Shown here: piece after piece, positions 43,106 through 52,091 of the stretch
Numbering within the stretch: position 1 is the first letter of the stretch
Layout of the letters: each line of letters begins with the position of its first letter
NCBI RefSeq assembly: GCF_003600645.1
Contig: NZ_CP032482.1
Span: 3,472,001-3,536,000 of the forward strand
Reading direction: 5' to 3'
Source: Yersinia rochesterensis
GTDB taxonomy: Bacteria; Pseudomonadota; Gammaproteobacteria; Enterobacterales; Enterobacteriaceae
DNA: 64,000 bases
Position numbers and translations under genes: made by a program
Notes under the pieces: generated by a model
The model's database searches: none
Seen by the model: the letters and a program-made list of their open reading frames with translations, nothing else
Told to the model about the DNA's origin: nothing

Positions 43106-44182
43106 ATGAAGAAAATTTTAGCTTTGTTGGTTATTGCACCATTGTTAGTGTCTTGTTCAGGCAATAAAAATCAGGCAGAAAACGAAGCCTTTGTCAAAGA
43201 CACCAACGGTTTTGAAATTTTAATGGGCCAGTTTGCCCATAACATCGAAAATATTTGGGGATTAAAAGAAGTCTTAATCGCGGGCCCAAAAGATTACGTT
43301 AAGTATACAGATCAATATCAAACCCGCAGCCATATCAACTTTGATGCTGGTACCATTACAGTTGAAACTATTGCCACGACTGATCCGGCGGCTCACTTAC
43401 GTCAGGCGATTATTACCACGTTATTAATGGGCGATGATCCTGGCTCGATCGACCTCTATTCTGATGCTAATGACATCCAGATCAGCAAAGAACCTTTCCT
43501 CTATGGGCAGGTACTAGATAACAACGGCGAGCCTATTCGTTGGGAATGGCGAGCTGCACATTTTGCTGATTATTTACTGCAAAACAAAATGCAAAAGCGT
43601 ACCTCTGGTTTGCATGTTATCTGGTCGGTAACCTTGCAATTAGTGCCGAACCATCTGGATAAACGTGCGCATAAATATTTGCCACTGGTGCGGCAATCGG
43701 CTGAGAAATATGGCGTAGAAGAGTCATTAATTCTGGCTATTATGCAAACTGAATCAAGCTTTAACCCATATGCGGTTAGTGGCTCTGATGCACTTGGCCT
43801 GATGCAGGTTGTTCAGCATACTGCCGGGCGGGACGTCTACAAACTGAAAGGCAAAAGTGGTCAGCCGAGCCGCAGTTATCTATTTGATCCTGCTAACAAT
43901 ATTGATGCTGGCACAGCCTATCTATCTATTCTGCAAAATACCTATTTGGGCGGTATTCAAAATGCCACCTCGCGGCGTTATGCAGTTATTACCTCCTATA
44001 ATGGCGGTGCCGGCAGTGTGTTACGGGTATTCTCTAGCGACAAAAACCAAGCGGTTAATATTATTAATAGTATGGCTCCGGGCGATGTATTCCAAACGCT
44101 AACCACCAAACACCCATCCGGTGAATCTCGCCGCTATCTGGTGAAAGTGAATAGTGCGCAGAAGAGCTACCGCCGCCACTAA
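43106..44182 (+). CDS. mltC: Membrane-bound lytic murein transglycosylase C
   Basis: Outer-membrane lipoprotein that cleaves peptidoglycan. Lipobox LLVSC at residues ~13-17. SLT domain with catalytic Glu in [23 protein letters not shown]. 358 residues. Start at 43106 for [16 protein letters not shown]. Confidence 0.95.
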   Translation: MKKILALLVIAPLLVSCSGNKNQAENEAFVKDTNGFEILMGQFAHNIENIWGLKEVLIAGPKDYVKYTDQYQTRSHINFDAGTITVETIATTDPAAHLRQAIITTLLMGDDPGSIDLYSDANDIQISKEPFLYGQVLDNNGEPIRWEWRAAHFADYLLQNKMQKRTSGLHVIWSVTLQLVPNHLDKRAHKYLPLVRQSAEKYGVEESLILAIMQTESSFNPYAVSGSDALGLMQVVQHTAGRDVYKLKGKSGQPSRSYLFDPANNIDAGTAYLSILQNTYLGGIQNATSRRYAVITSYNGGAGSVLRVFSSDKNQAVNIINSMAPGDVFQTLTTKHPSGESRRYLVKVNSAQKSYRRH

Positions 44183-44196
44183 TTGTCATGGGTATA

Positions 44197-44224
44197 AAGG
44201 GCACAGTGCGCTGTGCCCTTTTTT
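44197..44224 (+). terminator. Terminator of mltC
   Basis: AAGGGCACAG-TGCG-CTGTGCCCTT perfect 10-bp stem then T-rich. Confidence 0.9.
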
Positions 44225-44339
44225 ATGGCTAAAATTGTGACCAACTGATAACTGTTCAATTTTGAATAACAACTATTCGCAATAAAGTGTTTATAGTATT
44301 GATCATTACTCTCTTAACCACAGCTGGCAGATTGAACAA

Positions 44340-45089
44340 ATGGACGTTGGACTTACCGTTTTCGAAATGGTGGTAATCTTCTCCACTATGGTCATTGCCT
44401 ACATTATTTTTGGTATTACTGGCTTTGGTTCCGCGTTAATTGCCAGTCCGGTTTTAGCACTATTTATCCCTGTAGCAAAAATTGTCCCATTGCTAGCTAT
44501 TGTTGATATGGTTGCTGCAATCACCAACGTAGCACGTCATAGCCGCCATGCAGACATTGCAGAGCTTAAGCGCTTGGTCCCATTGATGATTCTTGGGAGC
44601 CTAATAGGCGCGACAATATTGCTGCGAACCCGCCCCGATATTTTGCTATTAGCATTAGGCATATTTGTTATTTTATATGCAATTTACGCCCTCAGTCGGC
44701 GTAAACCGCAAGGGCAATTCAAATCCGCTGCCGCTATTCCTTTTGGCATAATTGGCGGTATTTTCAGTGCATTATTTGGTAGCGGTGGGTTTATATATGC
44801 TATTTATTTATCAGGGCGGATAACCAACAAAGATAATTTACGGATTACACAGACAACACTTATCGGCCTAAGCACCTTAACCCGAGTAATTTTATTTGCT
44901 CTGGCCGGAGTCTATATGGATTTGTCGATATTATGGATGGTATTGCTATTGGTGCCGGGGATGTTGGTCGGATTAGCAATTGCCAATAAAATCAGCTTAG
45001 GGATCAGCCGCGAACAACTGATTAGAATAATAAATATCTTATTGCTGATTTCCGGTACTGTTTTGTTGGTACGCTATTTCGGTTACTGA
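44340..45089 (+). CDS. TauE/SafE-family (DUF81) permease
   Basis: 249 residues, seven or eight hydrophobic segments, with the family N-terminal ITGFGSALIASPVLALFIPV and repeat-like FGSGGFIYAIYLSGR. These proteins are anion exporters, often of sulfur compounds (sulfite, sulfoacetate); the substrate cannot be read from sequence. It lies where E. coli carries nupG, between mltC and speC, and is convergent with speC. Confidence 0.85.
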   Translation: MDVGLTVFEMVVIFSTMVIAYIIFGITGFGSALIASPVLALFIPVAKIVPLLAIVDMVAAITNVARHSRHADIAELKRLVPLMILGSLIGATILLRTRPDILLLALGIFVILYAIYALSRRKPQGQFKSAAAIPFGIIGGIFSALFGSGGFIYAIYLSGRITNKDNLRITQTTLIGLSTLTRVILFALAGVYMDLSILWMVLLLVPGMLVGLAIANKISLGISREQLIRIINILLLISGTVLLVRYFGY

Positions 45090-45150
45090 CTATCCAAAGT
45101 GGGATAAAGTGACAGCCAATATTCCCATTGGCTGTCTATCTGTCCTCAGA

Positions 45151-47313
45151 TTACTGAGTAATGACATAACCAAAAATACGCCGCCATTCTACATCACCTT
45201 TTTCGATATAAACGCCCTGCAATTCCGGGGAGAAGCCCGGCAATAAATTGATGCCCTCTTCCAGCGCCAGGAAATAACGCTGCACCGCCCCACCCCATAT
45301 TTCACCCGGCACAACACACAACACGCCTGGTGGATAAGGCAAAGCCCCTTCAGCCGCAATTCGCCCTTCCGCTTCAGCAATAGGAATCAGTTCAATATTA
45401 TCGCGGATAAACTGAATATTGGCATCCTGCGGGTTCATCACGACAGGTGGGAAACTGGCTTTACGGAACATATCCTTTTGCAACTGTTTAACATCATGAC
45501 TGACATATAAGTTATGCATTTCCTGGCATAACTGGCGCAAAGTATAGCCACGATAGCGCTCTTCATTCTTACGATATATCGTCGGTAATACATCGCACAA
45601 CAGCGCATCTTGCTCAATATAGCGCTCAAATTGGGCTAACATATCAACCAGATGAGCCATTTTTGCCGGGTTTTCAGCCGGTGTCAGCAGGAATAGGATC
45701 GAATTCAGATCGCATTTTTCCGGCACAATACCATTTTCACGAAGGAAAGTTGCCAGTATCGCTGCTGGCACACCAAATTGGGTATATTGCCCGCTGTTAG
45801 CATCAATACCTGGTGTTGTTAGCAATAATTTGCAAGGATCAACTAGGTATTGATCTTGATTATAACCTTCAAATCCATGCCAACGCTCATTAGGCACAAA
45901 ATTAAAGAAGCGAGCATCATTAGCAATAATATCTGTATCGTAATCCTGCCAATTCTTACCCCCTACAGTGGGTGGAATGAATGGCCGTAACATTGAGCAG
46001 CGCTCTAATAATAATTTACGGGCCTCAATACCGAGCTTTACACAATCCATCCACATGCGGCGGCCACTGTCGCCGGAATGTATTTTGGCATTCACATCTA
46101 ACGCGGCGAATAAAGGGTAAAACGGGCTGGTTGATGCATGCAGCATAAACGCATTGTTAAAACGCTTATGGTTACAGTGGCGTTTTTGCCCTTTTATATG
46201 GTTATCTTTTTTATGCACTTGAGAAGTCTGAGAGAAACCAGCCTGCTGCTTATGCACTGACTGAGTCACAATAATCCCAGGGTCATTTTCATTTAATTCT
46301 AGCAATAGTGGCGAGAAATCCTTCATCATCGGAATAAATTGCTCATAACCGACCCACGCAGAATCAAACAAAATGTAATCACATAAATGACCAATACTAT
46401 CAACCACCTGACGAGCGTTATACACAGTGCCATCATAAGTGCCTAACTGAATGATTGCCAATCTGAATGGCCGTGTATCATTCACATGTTCAGGAGCCAC
46501 TTCAGCGAGTTGCTGACGTAAATAACGCTCATCGAAACAGTGCGCATCGATGCCACCAATAAATCCAAATGAATTACGAGCAGTTTCTAAATAGACTGGC
46601 GTCGCCCCCGCTTGAATCAGTGCGCCATGATGGTTAGATTTATGGTTATTTCTATCAAATAACACTAAATCACCACGGGTCAATAAAGCATTAGTAACCA
46701 CTTTGTTGGCCGATGAAGTCCCATTCAGTACAAAATAGGTTTTATCTGCATTAAAGACCTTAGCTGCATATTTTTGTGCATCTTTTGCCGCACCTTCATG
46801 GATAAGCAAGTCACCCAATTTGACATCGGCGTTACACATATCTGACCGGAAAATCGTCTCACCATAGAATTCAAAAAACTGACGGCCAGCAGGATGTTTA
46901 CGGAAAAACTCACCACCTTGGTGCCCAGGGCAAGCAAAGGTTGAATTTTTCATCTCGACATATTTCTTTAATGTTGAGAAAAAAGGTGGTAACAGATTTT
47001 TTTGATATTCGCTGGCAGCAGCCTCAACCTGAGCATTGTAAAATGCTTTATTTGCCTCACCGAGTGTGATGACACCCTTAATAAGGGGCAAATAATCCGT
47101 AGAAACCGTCTGTTCTGCCGTAACAGCAATAAAAGTAGGAATAGCAAAACCCAAATCATTGAGCTTCGACAATATACCGGCACTCGCATCTTCCACCGAC
47201 ATCACCACGGCGGCAACATCTGTGAAATCGGTCTGATTGAGGTATACCACTCCCCGCTGACTTTCTACATAAGAAGCCAAACGAGCACTTGTTGCTATTT
47301 TTAACTGTGTCAT
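45151..47313 (-). CDS. speC: Ornithine decarboxylase
   Basis: PLP enzyme making putrescine from ornithine. 720 residues, near E. coli SpeC (711). PLP-lysine motif TQSVHKQQAGFSQTSQ; STFACPGHQGGEFFRKHPAG and FVLNGTSSANKVV are family-conserved. The biosynthetic rather than the inducible (SpeF) form is inferred from the mltC-speC synteny. Start at 47313 (MTQLKIATSARLAS); the frame is open to 47373. Confidence 0.94.
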   Translation of the reverse strand: MTQLKIATSARLASYVESQRGVVYLNQTDFTDVAAVVMSVEDASAGILSKLNDLGFAIPTFIAVTAEQTVSTDYLPLIKGVITLGEANKAFYNAQVEAAASEYQKNLLPPFFSTLKKYVEMKNSTFACPGHQGGEFFRKHPAGRQFFEFYGETIFRSDMCNADVKLGDLLIHEGAAKDAQKYAAKVFNADKTYFVLNGTSSANKVVTNALLTRGDLVLFDRNNHKSNHHGALIQAGATPVYLETARNSFGFIGGIDAHCFDERYLRQQLAEVAPEHVNDTRPFRLAIIQLGTYDGTVYNARQVVDSIGHLCDYILFDSAWVGYEQFIPMMKDFSPLLLELNENDPGIIVTQSVHKQQAGFSQTSQVHKKDNHIKGQKRHCNHKRFNNAFMLHASTSPFYPLFAALDVNAKIHSGDSGRRMWMDCVKLGIEARKLLLERCSMLRPFIPPTVGGKNWQDYDTDIIANDARFFNFVPNERWHGFEGYNQDQYLVDPCKLLLTTPGIDANSGQYTQFGVPAAILATFLRENGIVPEKCDLNSILFLLTPAENPAKMAHLVDMLAQFERYIEQDALLCDVLPTIYRKNEERYRGYTLRQLCQEMHNLYVSHDVKQLQKDMFRKASFPPVVMNPQDANIQFIRDNIELIPIAEAEGRIAAEGALPYPPGVLCVVPGEIWGGAVQRYFLALEEGINLLPGFSPELQGVYIEKGDVEWRRIFGYVITQ

Positions 47314-47935
47314 GTCACTTACTCTCAAACGGTCAGGTATGAGTCTGCCACTTTGGCATATAGATGGCATCATATTGATGAATCATATGAATTACCGGCA
47401 AATTGATATCTTTAAACGCATTTTTCCCAGCAGAAATAAAAGCCAGAATAGTGAGTGAACTGGTCTCAGCATCGACCAATAGACATCAGTAAAATCAGAG
47501 GATTAGCTCTATTTTTAATAATGTCTAACAGTGAGCAACACATAGCCTTACCGCATGAAAAAGGTAAAAGACTTAACCGAAGTGAAACGGAGGAAGTGGC
47601 ACATGAGGCGCTTAATATGCATTGGATAGTGTAAAACTGCCATAACCGCCCCCCTGCTTAAATTCTCAAAATTATATGGACTAGAGGAATGAATAGTAAC
47701 GCTAAATTCGCGCAATAATTACATGTTTATGGGAGCGATTCAACCCTTGAAGTTCAATAAAAATTCATATTTAGTGAATATCTAAGCCATTGTTATCTAA
47801 TAAACTGGAAAATAAAAAATCTATAAATCAATCAGATAAAACCGCCTATCACGATGAAAAAATATCACACCAACATTTATTAGCCACCTTTTGCATGAAA
47901 AGAGAGCAACCGATCGCCTTTATATGAGAAATTCA
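47314..47935. other. speC-pheV intergenic region, no gene seen
   Basis: About 620 bases, AT-rich, with no supported ORF and no ERIC. It should hold the speC promoter. This is the last stretch of backbone before the tRNA and island. Confidence 0.55.
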
Positions 47936-47964
47936 TTGACGATTTGGTGCCAATACGGTTTAAT
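47936..47964 (+). promoter_or_regulatory. Promoter of the tRNA-Phe gene
   Basis: TTGACG at 47936 and TTTAAT at 47959 with 17-bp spacing. The GC-rich GCGCCCC downstream is a discriminator typical of stringently controlled tRNA promoters. Confidence 0.7.
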
Positions 47965-47974
47965 GCGCCCCGTT

Positions 47975-48050
47975 GCCCGGATAGCTCAGTCGGTAGAGCA
48001 GGGGATTGAAAATCCCCGTGTCCTTGGTTCGATTCCGAGTCCGGGCACCA
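47975..48050 (+). tRNA. pheV: tRNA-Phe (GAA)
   Basis: 76 nt with encoded CCA; acceptor GCCCGGA / TCCGGGC, anticodon stem GGGGATT-GAA-AATCCCC giving anticodon GAA, TPsiC arm GGTTCGATTCC. Its 3' end is the usual attachment site of P4-type islands; an integrase follows 177 bases later. Confidence 0.97.
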
Positions 48051-48173
48051 CTTTCACTTCTCCCCACGTCTTCTGAATTCAAGTAAACTCCTTTATAATC
48101 ACTATCATACTCAACATTAATCCATTTTAAGTTCCACTGAGGTCAACCTACATCAACACCAATCAAGTGATGT

Positions 48174-48226
48174 TTGGGGGCTTAACTGGGGGCTTATCTT
48201 GTTTAATGTGATTTAGGGGCCCCCAA
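48174..48226. promoter_or_regulatory. GGGGGC repeats in the integrase leader
   Basis: TGGGGGCTTA occurs at 48175 and again at 48187, and the inverted form GGCCCCCAAA overlaps the integrase ribosome site and ATG (48218-48228). These could be arm sites or an autorepression operator; no direct proof. Confidence 0.4.
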
Positions 48227-49405
48227 ATGCCACTCAATGCCAGACAAGTCGAGACTGCAAAGCCGAAAGAGAAAGATTACAAACTCACTGATGAGCGTGG
48301 CCTTTTTCTACTGGTCACCACCAACGGCCGTAAATATTGGCGCATGAAATACCGCGTATCAGGCAAAGAGAAAAAACTCTCTATTGGTGTCTACCCTGAT
48401 ATCTCATTAGCCGAGGCCAGGCTAAAGCGTGAAGAAGCACGAAAACTCCTCGCCGAGGGTCATGACCCCAGCGAGCAAAAACAGCGCGAGAAGCAAACCA
48501 AAAAATTCACAGTAGAAAATACCTTCCATACCCTCGCTACTGAATGGCATACCTACAAATGTACGTCATGGTCTGCAAGCTATGCAGAAAGCGTCCTGGA
48601 AGCCCTTGAGAAGGATATCTTCCCACATGTAGGGAAACGCCCTGTCACAGAGATCCTCCCGCTGGAAATGCTTCAAGTGCTGCGCCTGATAGAAAAGCGC
48701 GGTGCTCTGGAGAAAATGCGTAAAGTGCGGCAATTCTGTAATCAGATTTTCCGTTACGCTATTGCCACTGGCCGGGCAACGGTGAACCCTGTGGCAGAAT
48801 TGGCCGGAGCCTTGAGTCCCCCCAAAACAGAGCACTTCCCTCATCTAATCGCCAGAGAGCTTCCTGAGTTCCTTCAGAAGTTGGCTGAATATCACGGTAG
48901 TTCCCTCACCCGCCTCGCCACTCGACTGCTTTTATTGACCGGTGTTCGCACTGTCGAATTGCGTGCTGCAGAATGGCAAGAGTTTGATTTCGACAACGCT
49001 CTGTGGACAGTACCGGAAAGTCGCATGAAAATGCGGCGTAAACATGTCGTTCCCCTGACCCGACAAGTCACTGCCATCCTGCGGGAACTTCAGAACGTAA
49101 CTGGAAGCTATCGGCTGGTTTTTCCAGGACGCAACGACGTCAATAAGCCCATGAGCGAAGCCAGCATCAATATGGTGCTAAAGCGTATTGGTTATGATGG
49201 TAAAGCGACAGGACATGGTTTTCGTCACACGATGAGTACCATTTTGCATGAACAGAGCTATAACTCAGCCTGGATTGAACTCCAGCTTGCACATGCGGAT
49301 AAAAATAGTATCCGGGGAACCTATAACCATGCTCTTTATCTGGAGCAACGGCGGGAAATGATGCAGTGGTATGCCGATTATATTGACTCTCTGGAACACA
49401 GATGA
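48227..49405 (+). CDS. int: P4-type tyrosine integrase
   Basis: Site-specific recombinase of the island. 392 residues. N-terminal DUF4102 arm-binding domain (YKLTDERGLFLLVTTNGRK), core catalytic residues R in LTGVRTVELRAAEW, HxxR in GHGFRHTMS, H in LAHADKN and Tyr in RGTYNHALYLEQRREMM. Frame is intact. AGGGG precedes ATG at 7 bases. The gene reads away from the tRNA. Confidence 0.95.
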   Translation: MPLNARQVETAKPKEKDYKLTDERGLFLLVTTNGRKYWRMKYRVSGKEKKLSIGVYPDISLAEARLKREEARKLLAEGHDPSEQKQREKQTKKFTVENTFHTLATEWHTYKCTSWSASYAESVLEALEKDIFPHVGKRPVTEILPLEMLQVLRLIEKRGALEKMRKVRQFCNQIFRYAIATGRATVNPVAELAGALSPPKTEHFPHLIARELPEFLQKLAEYHGSSLTRLATRLLLLTGVRTVELRAAEWQEFDFDNALWTVPESRMKMRRKHVVPLTRQVTAILRELQNVTGSYRLVFPGRNDVNKPMSEASINMVLKRIGYDGKATGHGFRHTMSTILHEQSYNSAWIELQLAHADKNSIRGTYNHALYLEQRREMMQWYADYIDSLEHR

Positions 49406-49454
49406 GTCATGCCAAAGCTACTCGAAGCGTAGTAGCTTGTCTCATAAATCCAGC

Positions 49455-49478
49455 AACGCCAGTAATGATACTGGCGTT
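49455..49478 (+). terminator. Possible terminator of the integrase
   Basis: AACGCCAGTA-ATGA-TACTGGCGTT perfect 10-bp stem; T-rich only farther downstream. Confidence 0.45.
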
Positions 49479-49529
49479 GTTGGTTTCTGCTGCTGCTTAT
49501 TTTTTTCATTGTTACCATAAACGTCGCTT

Positions 49530-49842
49530 GGTGAATAAAACACCATCAACAAGGCATTACGTTTGATGGGGTATGAGACCAAGACGGAAGTGTGTGGACA
49601 TGGTTTCCTAGCGATGGCGTGCAGTGGATTGATTGAGTCGGGCTTATGGTCACGGGATGCCGTGGAGCGGCAAATGAGCCACCAGGAACGTAATGGCGTT
49701 CGGGCAGCGTACATTCATAAAGCCAGAGTTTCTGGATGAGCGCAGACTGATGCTGCAATGGTGGGCAGATTTTCTGGATACTAATCGGGAGAAAGTAGTT
49801 AGTCCGTTTGATTTTGCAAAACAGTATCTGGTGAACCTATAG
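49530..49842 (+). pseudogene. Decayed C-terminal part of a second P4-type integrase
   Basis: Reads MGYETKTEVCGHGFLAMAC.. then MSHQERNGVRAAYIHKA, then after a one-base shift EFLDERRLMLQWWADFLD. The pattern is the catalytic C-terminus of a P4 integrase unlike the intact one. The catalytic HxxR Arg is replaced by Leu (HGFL), and frameshifts interrupt it. The N-terminal two thirds are missing. Confidence 0.8.
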
Positions 49843-49936
49843 CCATACTCTGTATCTGGATCAACGGAGAGAAATGATGTGATGGAATGCCAATTATATT
49901 GATGATCTTGCTGGCATGGAGTATGGACGCACTTAA
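49835..49936 (+). pseudogene. Tail of a third integrase
   Basis: Reads TYSHTLYLDQRREMM, stop, WNANYIDDLAGMEYGRT, clearly parallel to the intact integrase end (TYNHALYLEQRREMM..YADYIDSLEH), including the catalytic Tyr. It overlaps the end of the preceding remnant by 8 bases. Confidence 0.75.
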
Positions 49937-50444
49937 TAATGAAAAGACATTTAGCAAAGAAAATGGTTGGATGTCTTTTTCATTTTCACTCTGAAACTTA
50001 TTTTTCGTATATACATGTTTGTTCAAGTATTCCTTTCAAAATAAAAACGAGAAAAAAGAGATATGAAACATTGAGAGAATACTGCCAGTCCCTATGATGA
50101 CGCCATAGCCTGCATTGACGAGAAGCTAAATAAAAAATGGTGAGCTACTCATTACCTCTTGATTTATCACTCTATCCGACGAATACAAAATCCATGGGTT
50201 AAAGAAAACACATTAAAATCCTTATTTAGGTACTTCGATCTCCCTGTAATAAGATAATCTTCAGGATAGTAAAAATAAAAAGTTAATATTTTCACGTTAT
50301 GGTCTCTGGGAGACTTAACATACCTTAATACGCCTATATATAATGCCTATTTAAGGTGAATTCATTAGTATCCATGTACAACCTGCAATCTACTGAATGT
50401 TCATTATCTTCGATGAGAATGGTTGTATTGTCCTGTGCGAATCC
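49937..50444. other. AT-rich stretch between the integrase remnants and the HNH-like gene
   Basis: About 500 bases with no supported gene or RNA. Short frames lack ribosome sites. Confidence 0.5.
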
Positions 50445-50480
50445 TATCTTGTGACTGAGGAGGTACTCAGTCACAAGATA
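50445..50480 (-). terminator. Perfect 15-bp hairpin after the HNH-like gene
   Basis: TATCTTGTGACTGAG / CTCAGTCACAAGATA with a 6-base loop, 22 bases beyond the stop of the gene at 50502. There is no T-run, so it may be a 3' stabilising hairpin or a binding site in place of a classical terminator. Confidence 0.5.
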
Positions 50481-50501
50481 AAGTTTGTCATTATATACTC
50501 A

Positions 50502-51734
50502 TTACAAGTTGTAAAAATCACCACTCCAGTATCGCTCTTCCAGAATGCCCAAAAGTTTCTCTGCTACAAAATTGTTGATCTCGTGTTTTCCATGGGGAAC
50601 TGATGATATTACTGAGCAAAGCTCATCAACCGAAACAAGCGCTGAACCATAAGCAATATTTTCACCCACTCTCGACATAATCTCACTTCCAATATGAGTG
50701 GCAGTTGTGCTGCAATCATTACATACAGTCGTATTCTGTACAAAATTAGGAGAGTACACATCATATAATTTTTTAGATGTACTTAATGAAAAGTCCCAGT
50801 TTCCTTTATTGGATTTTCTGACGCATTCTATTTTCAAACGTTGGCAAACAGGGCAATACCAGTCATCAGCAACTTTTTCCCATTGAGCTTTTTTCATACT
50901 TATGAGATGTCGAAGCTCTCCCTCACTGGGGGCGATAGTTATCGATCTCAGCCGGTTCATGCGCCACGATGACTTTTCACCCGCAAACTTACTGGTTTTG
51001 TATAATAATTTCTCAGGAGCATTGGGTTTAATATCAGACAACCCATGATGTTTCAAAAGAGCAGAACCAATACGATATGTTTGCCTGGCCGTTTGAATTG
51101 ACGGTTGATACCAGTGTGTATTTGTAGCCCCCAATGCAGCAAATTTCTTGACAAACAGACATCGTAATTCAAATGTTTGTTTACACTCTCCCCATACTTT
51201 CATTACAGCAACATCATTTATTTGATGATCTAAATTAGGCTCAGTAATAATAAATTGCTTTATTTGCTCGGGGGAGAACGAAAATTGAGCCGGAGCAAAA
51301 ACAAGTTTTTTGGCCTTAACATCAGCATTATTACAATCCGAGCATACAACAGTATTATCATAAGCCGAAAGTGCAAATGCAGTTCTTTCAACAAAACGGG
51401 CGCCCAATAAATCAGCATTAGCATGGGAGTTATTATGTGCGAATTTTGAAAATTCAGACTCAACAAAATCCTTCATATGGTCATGGTGTTCGTGTAAATG
51501 ACCAGTAAGATAACCGTGCTTATTTAATCTTATAATTTCTTTTTTTTCACGATCACATGAGGGACACCGCCAGGTTGAGGGCGTCAACACCCACCAGCTA
51601 TTCAAGTCCATCCCTTTTGCTGAAAAACGTTGTATCCATTCGATACATTTGTAGGAATATTCACTATCAAGCCCTACTAGCTCATTATCTTTCAGAAAAC
51701 CAATCAAATCTTCTTGGGTTTTATATGGTTTCAT
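50502..51734 (-). CDS. Zinc-binding protein with duplicated HNH-like module
   Basis: 410 residues; I do not recognise a named family. Residues ~55-137 have CPSC, a His/Asp cluster LHEHHDHM and CSDCNN, the arrangement of an HNH nuclease (two zinc CxxC pairs around catalytic His). Residues ~292-345 repeat the frame (WYCPVCQRLK..VCNDCST) but lack the His cluster, so the second copy may only bind zinc or DNA. A nuclease role is inference. The start at 51734 (MKPYKTQEDL) was chosen over an upstream TTG because GGA lies upstream. Low GC, island-encoded. Confidence 0.7.
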   Translation of the reverse strand: MKPYKTQEDLIGFLKDNELVGLDSEYSYKCIEWIQRFSAKGMDLNSWWVLTPSTWRCPSCDREKKEIIRLNKHGYLTGHLHEHHDHMKDFVESEFSKFAHNNSHANADLLGARFVERTAFALSAYDNTVVCSDCNNADVKAKKLVFAPAQFSFSPEQIKQFIITEPNLDHQINDVAVMKVWGECKQTFELRCLFVKKFAALGATNTHWYQPSIQTARQTYRIGSALLKHHGLSDIKPNAPEKLLYKTSKFAGEKSSWRMNRLRSITIAPSEGELRHLISMKKAQWEKVADDWYCPVCQRLKIECVRKSNKGNWDFSLSTSKKLYDVYSPNFVQNTTVCNDCSTTATHIGSEIMSRVGENIAYGSALVSVDELCSVISSVPHGKHEINNFVAEKLLGILEERYWSGDFYNL

Positions 51735-52091
51735 TTTTCCGTAACTTAAATAAATAACCGGATCATTTAACAAATGAAGTGATTTTTATGTAGAAAAAGC
51801 CTCTTCTGCAATAAAGGCTAAACGTGTAAATCAGAGCACCACACTAGTCCCGAATCGATGGTCGGTAACCCAGTCAGGCCATCAACACCCCACCAGTATA
51901 ACTGTGGTTTAATGCCTAATGAATCAGAGCAATTATTTTGGAAAAATCTAAAACCGCGGTCCATTTTTGTCAACTACGCCACATTGATTGTTTAAGGTTA
52001 ATATGAGAGTAATAGACATGTTACTCTCATATTAAGCAATTAATTCATTATCGGATAGGAAATACCATCCGTGGTAATATTATCAAGAAGA
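51735..52091. other. Intergenic region with a hairpin
   Basis: 357 bases without a gene. It holds the HNH gene promoter region and, at 51998-52035, a perfect inverted repeat described separately. Confidence 0.5.
51998..52035 (-). terminator. Perfect 15-bp hairpin after the XRE/ImmA gene
   Basis: TTAATATGAGAGTAA / TTACTCTCATATTAA with an 8-base loop, 57 bases beyond the stop of the ImmA-type gene. It has no T-run, as with the hairpin after the neighbouring HNH gene. Confidence 0.5.

Noticed and set aside
49442..49758. Minus-strand small genes over the integrase remnants
   Set aside because: The plus strand codes for recognisable integrase tails here, so the minus frames are shadows.
50397..50603. 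68-codon plus-strand gene
   Set aside because: It runs through the perfect hairpin and the 3' end of the HNH-like gene; there is no ribosome site.
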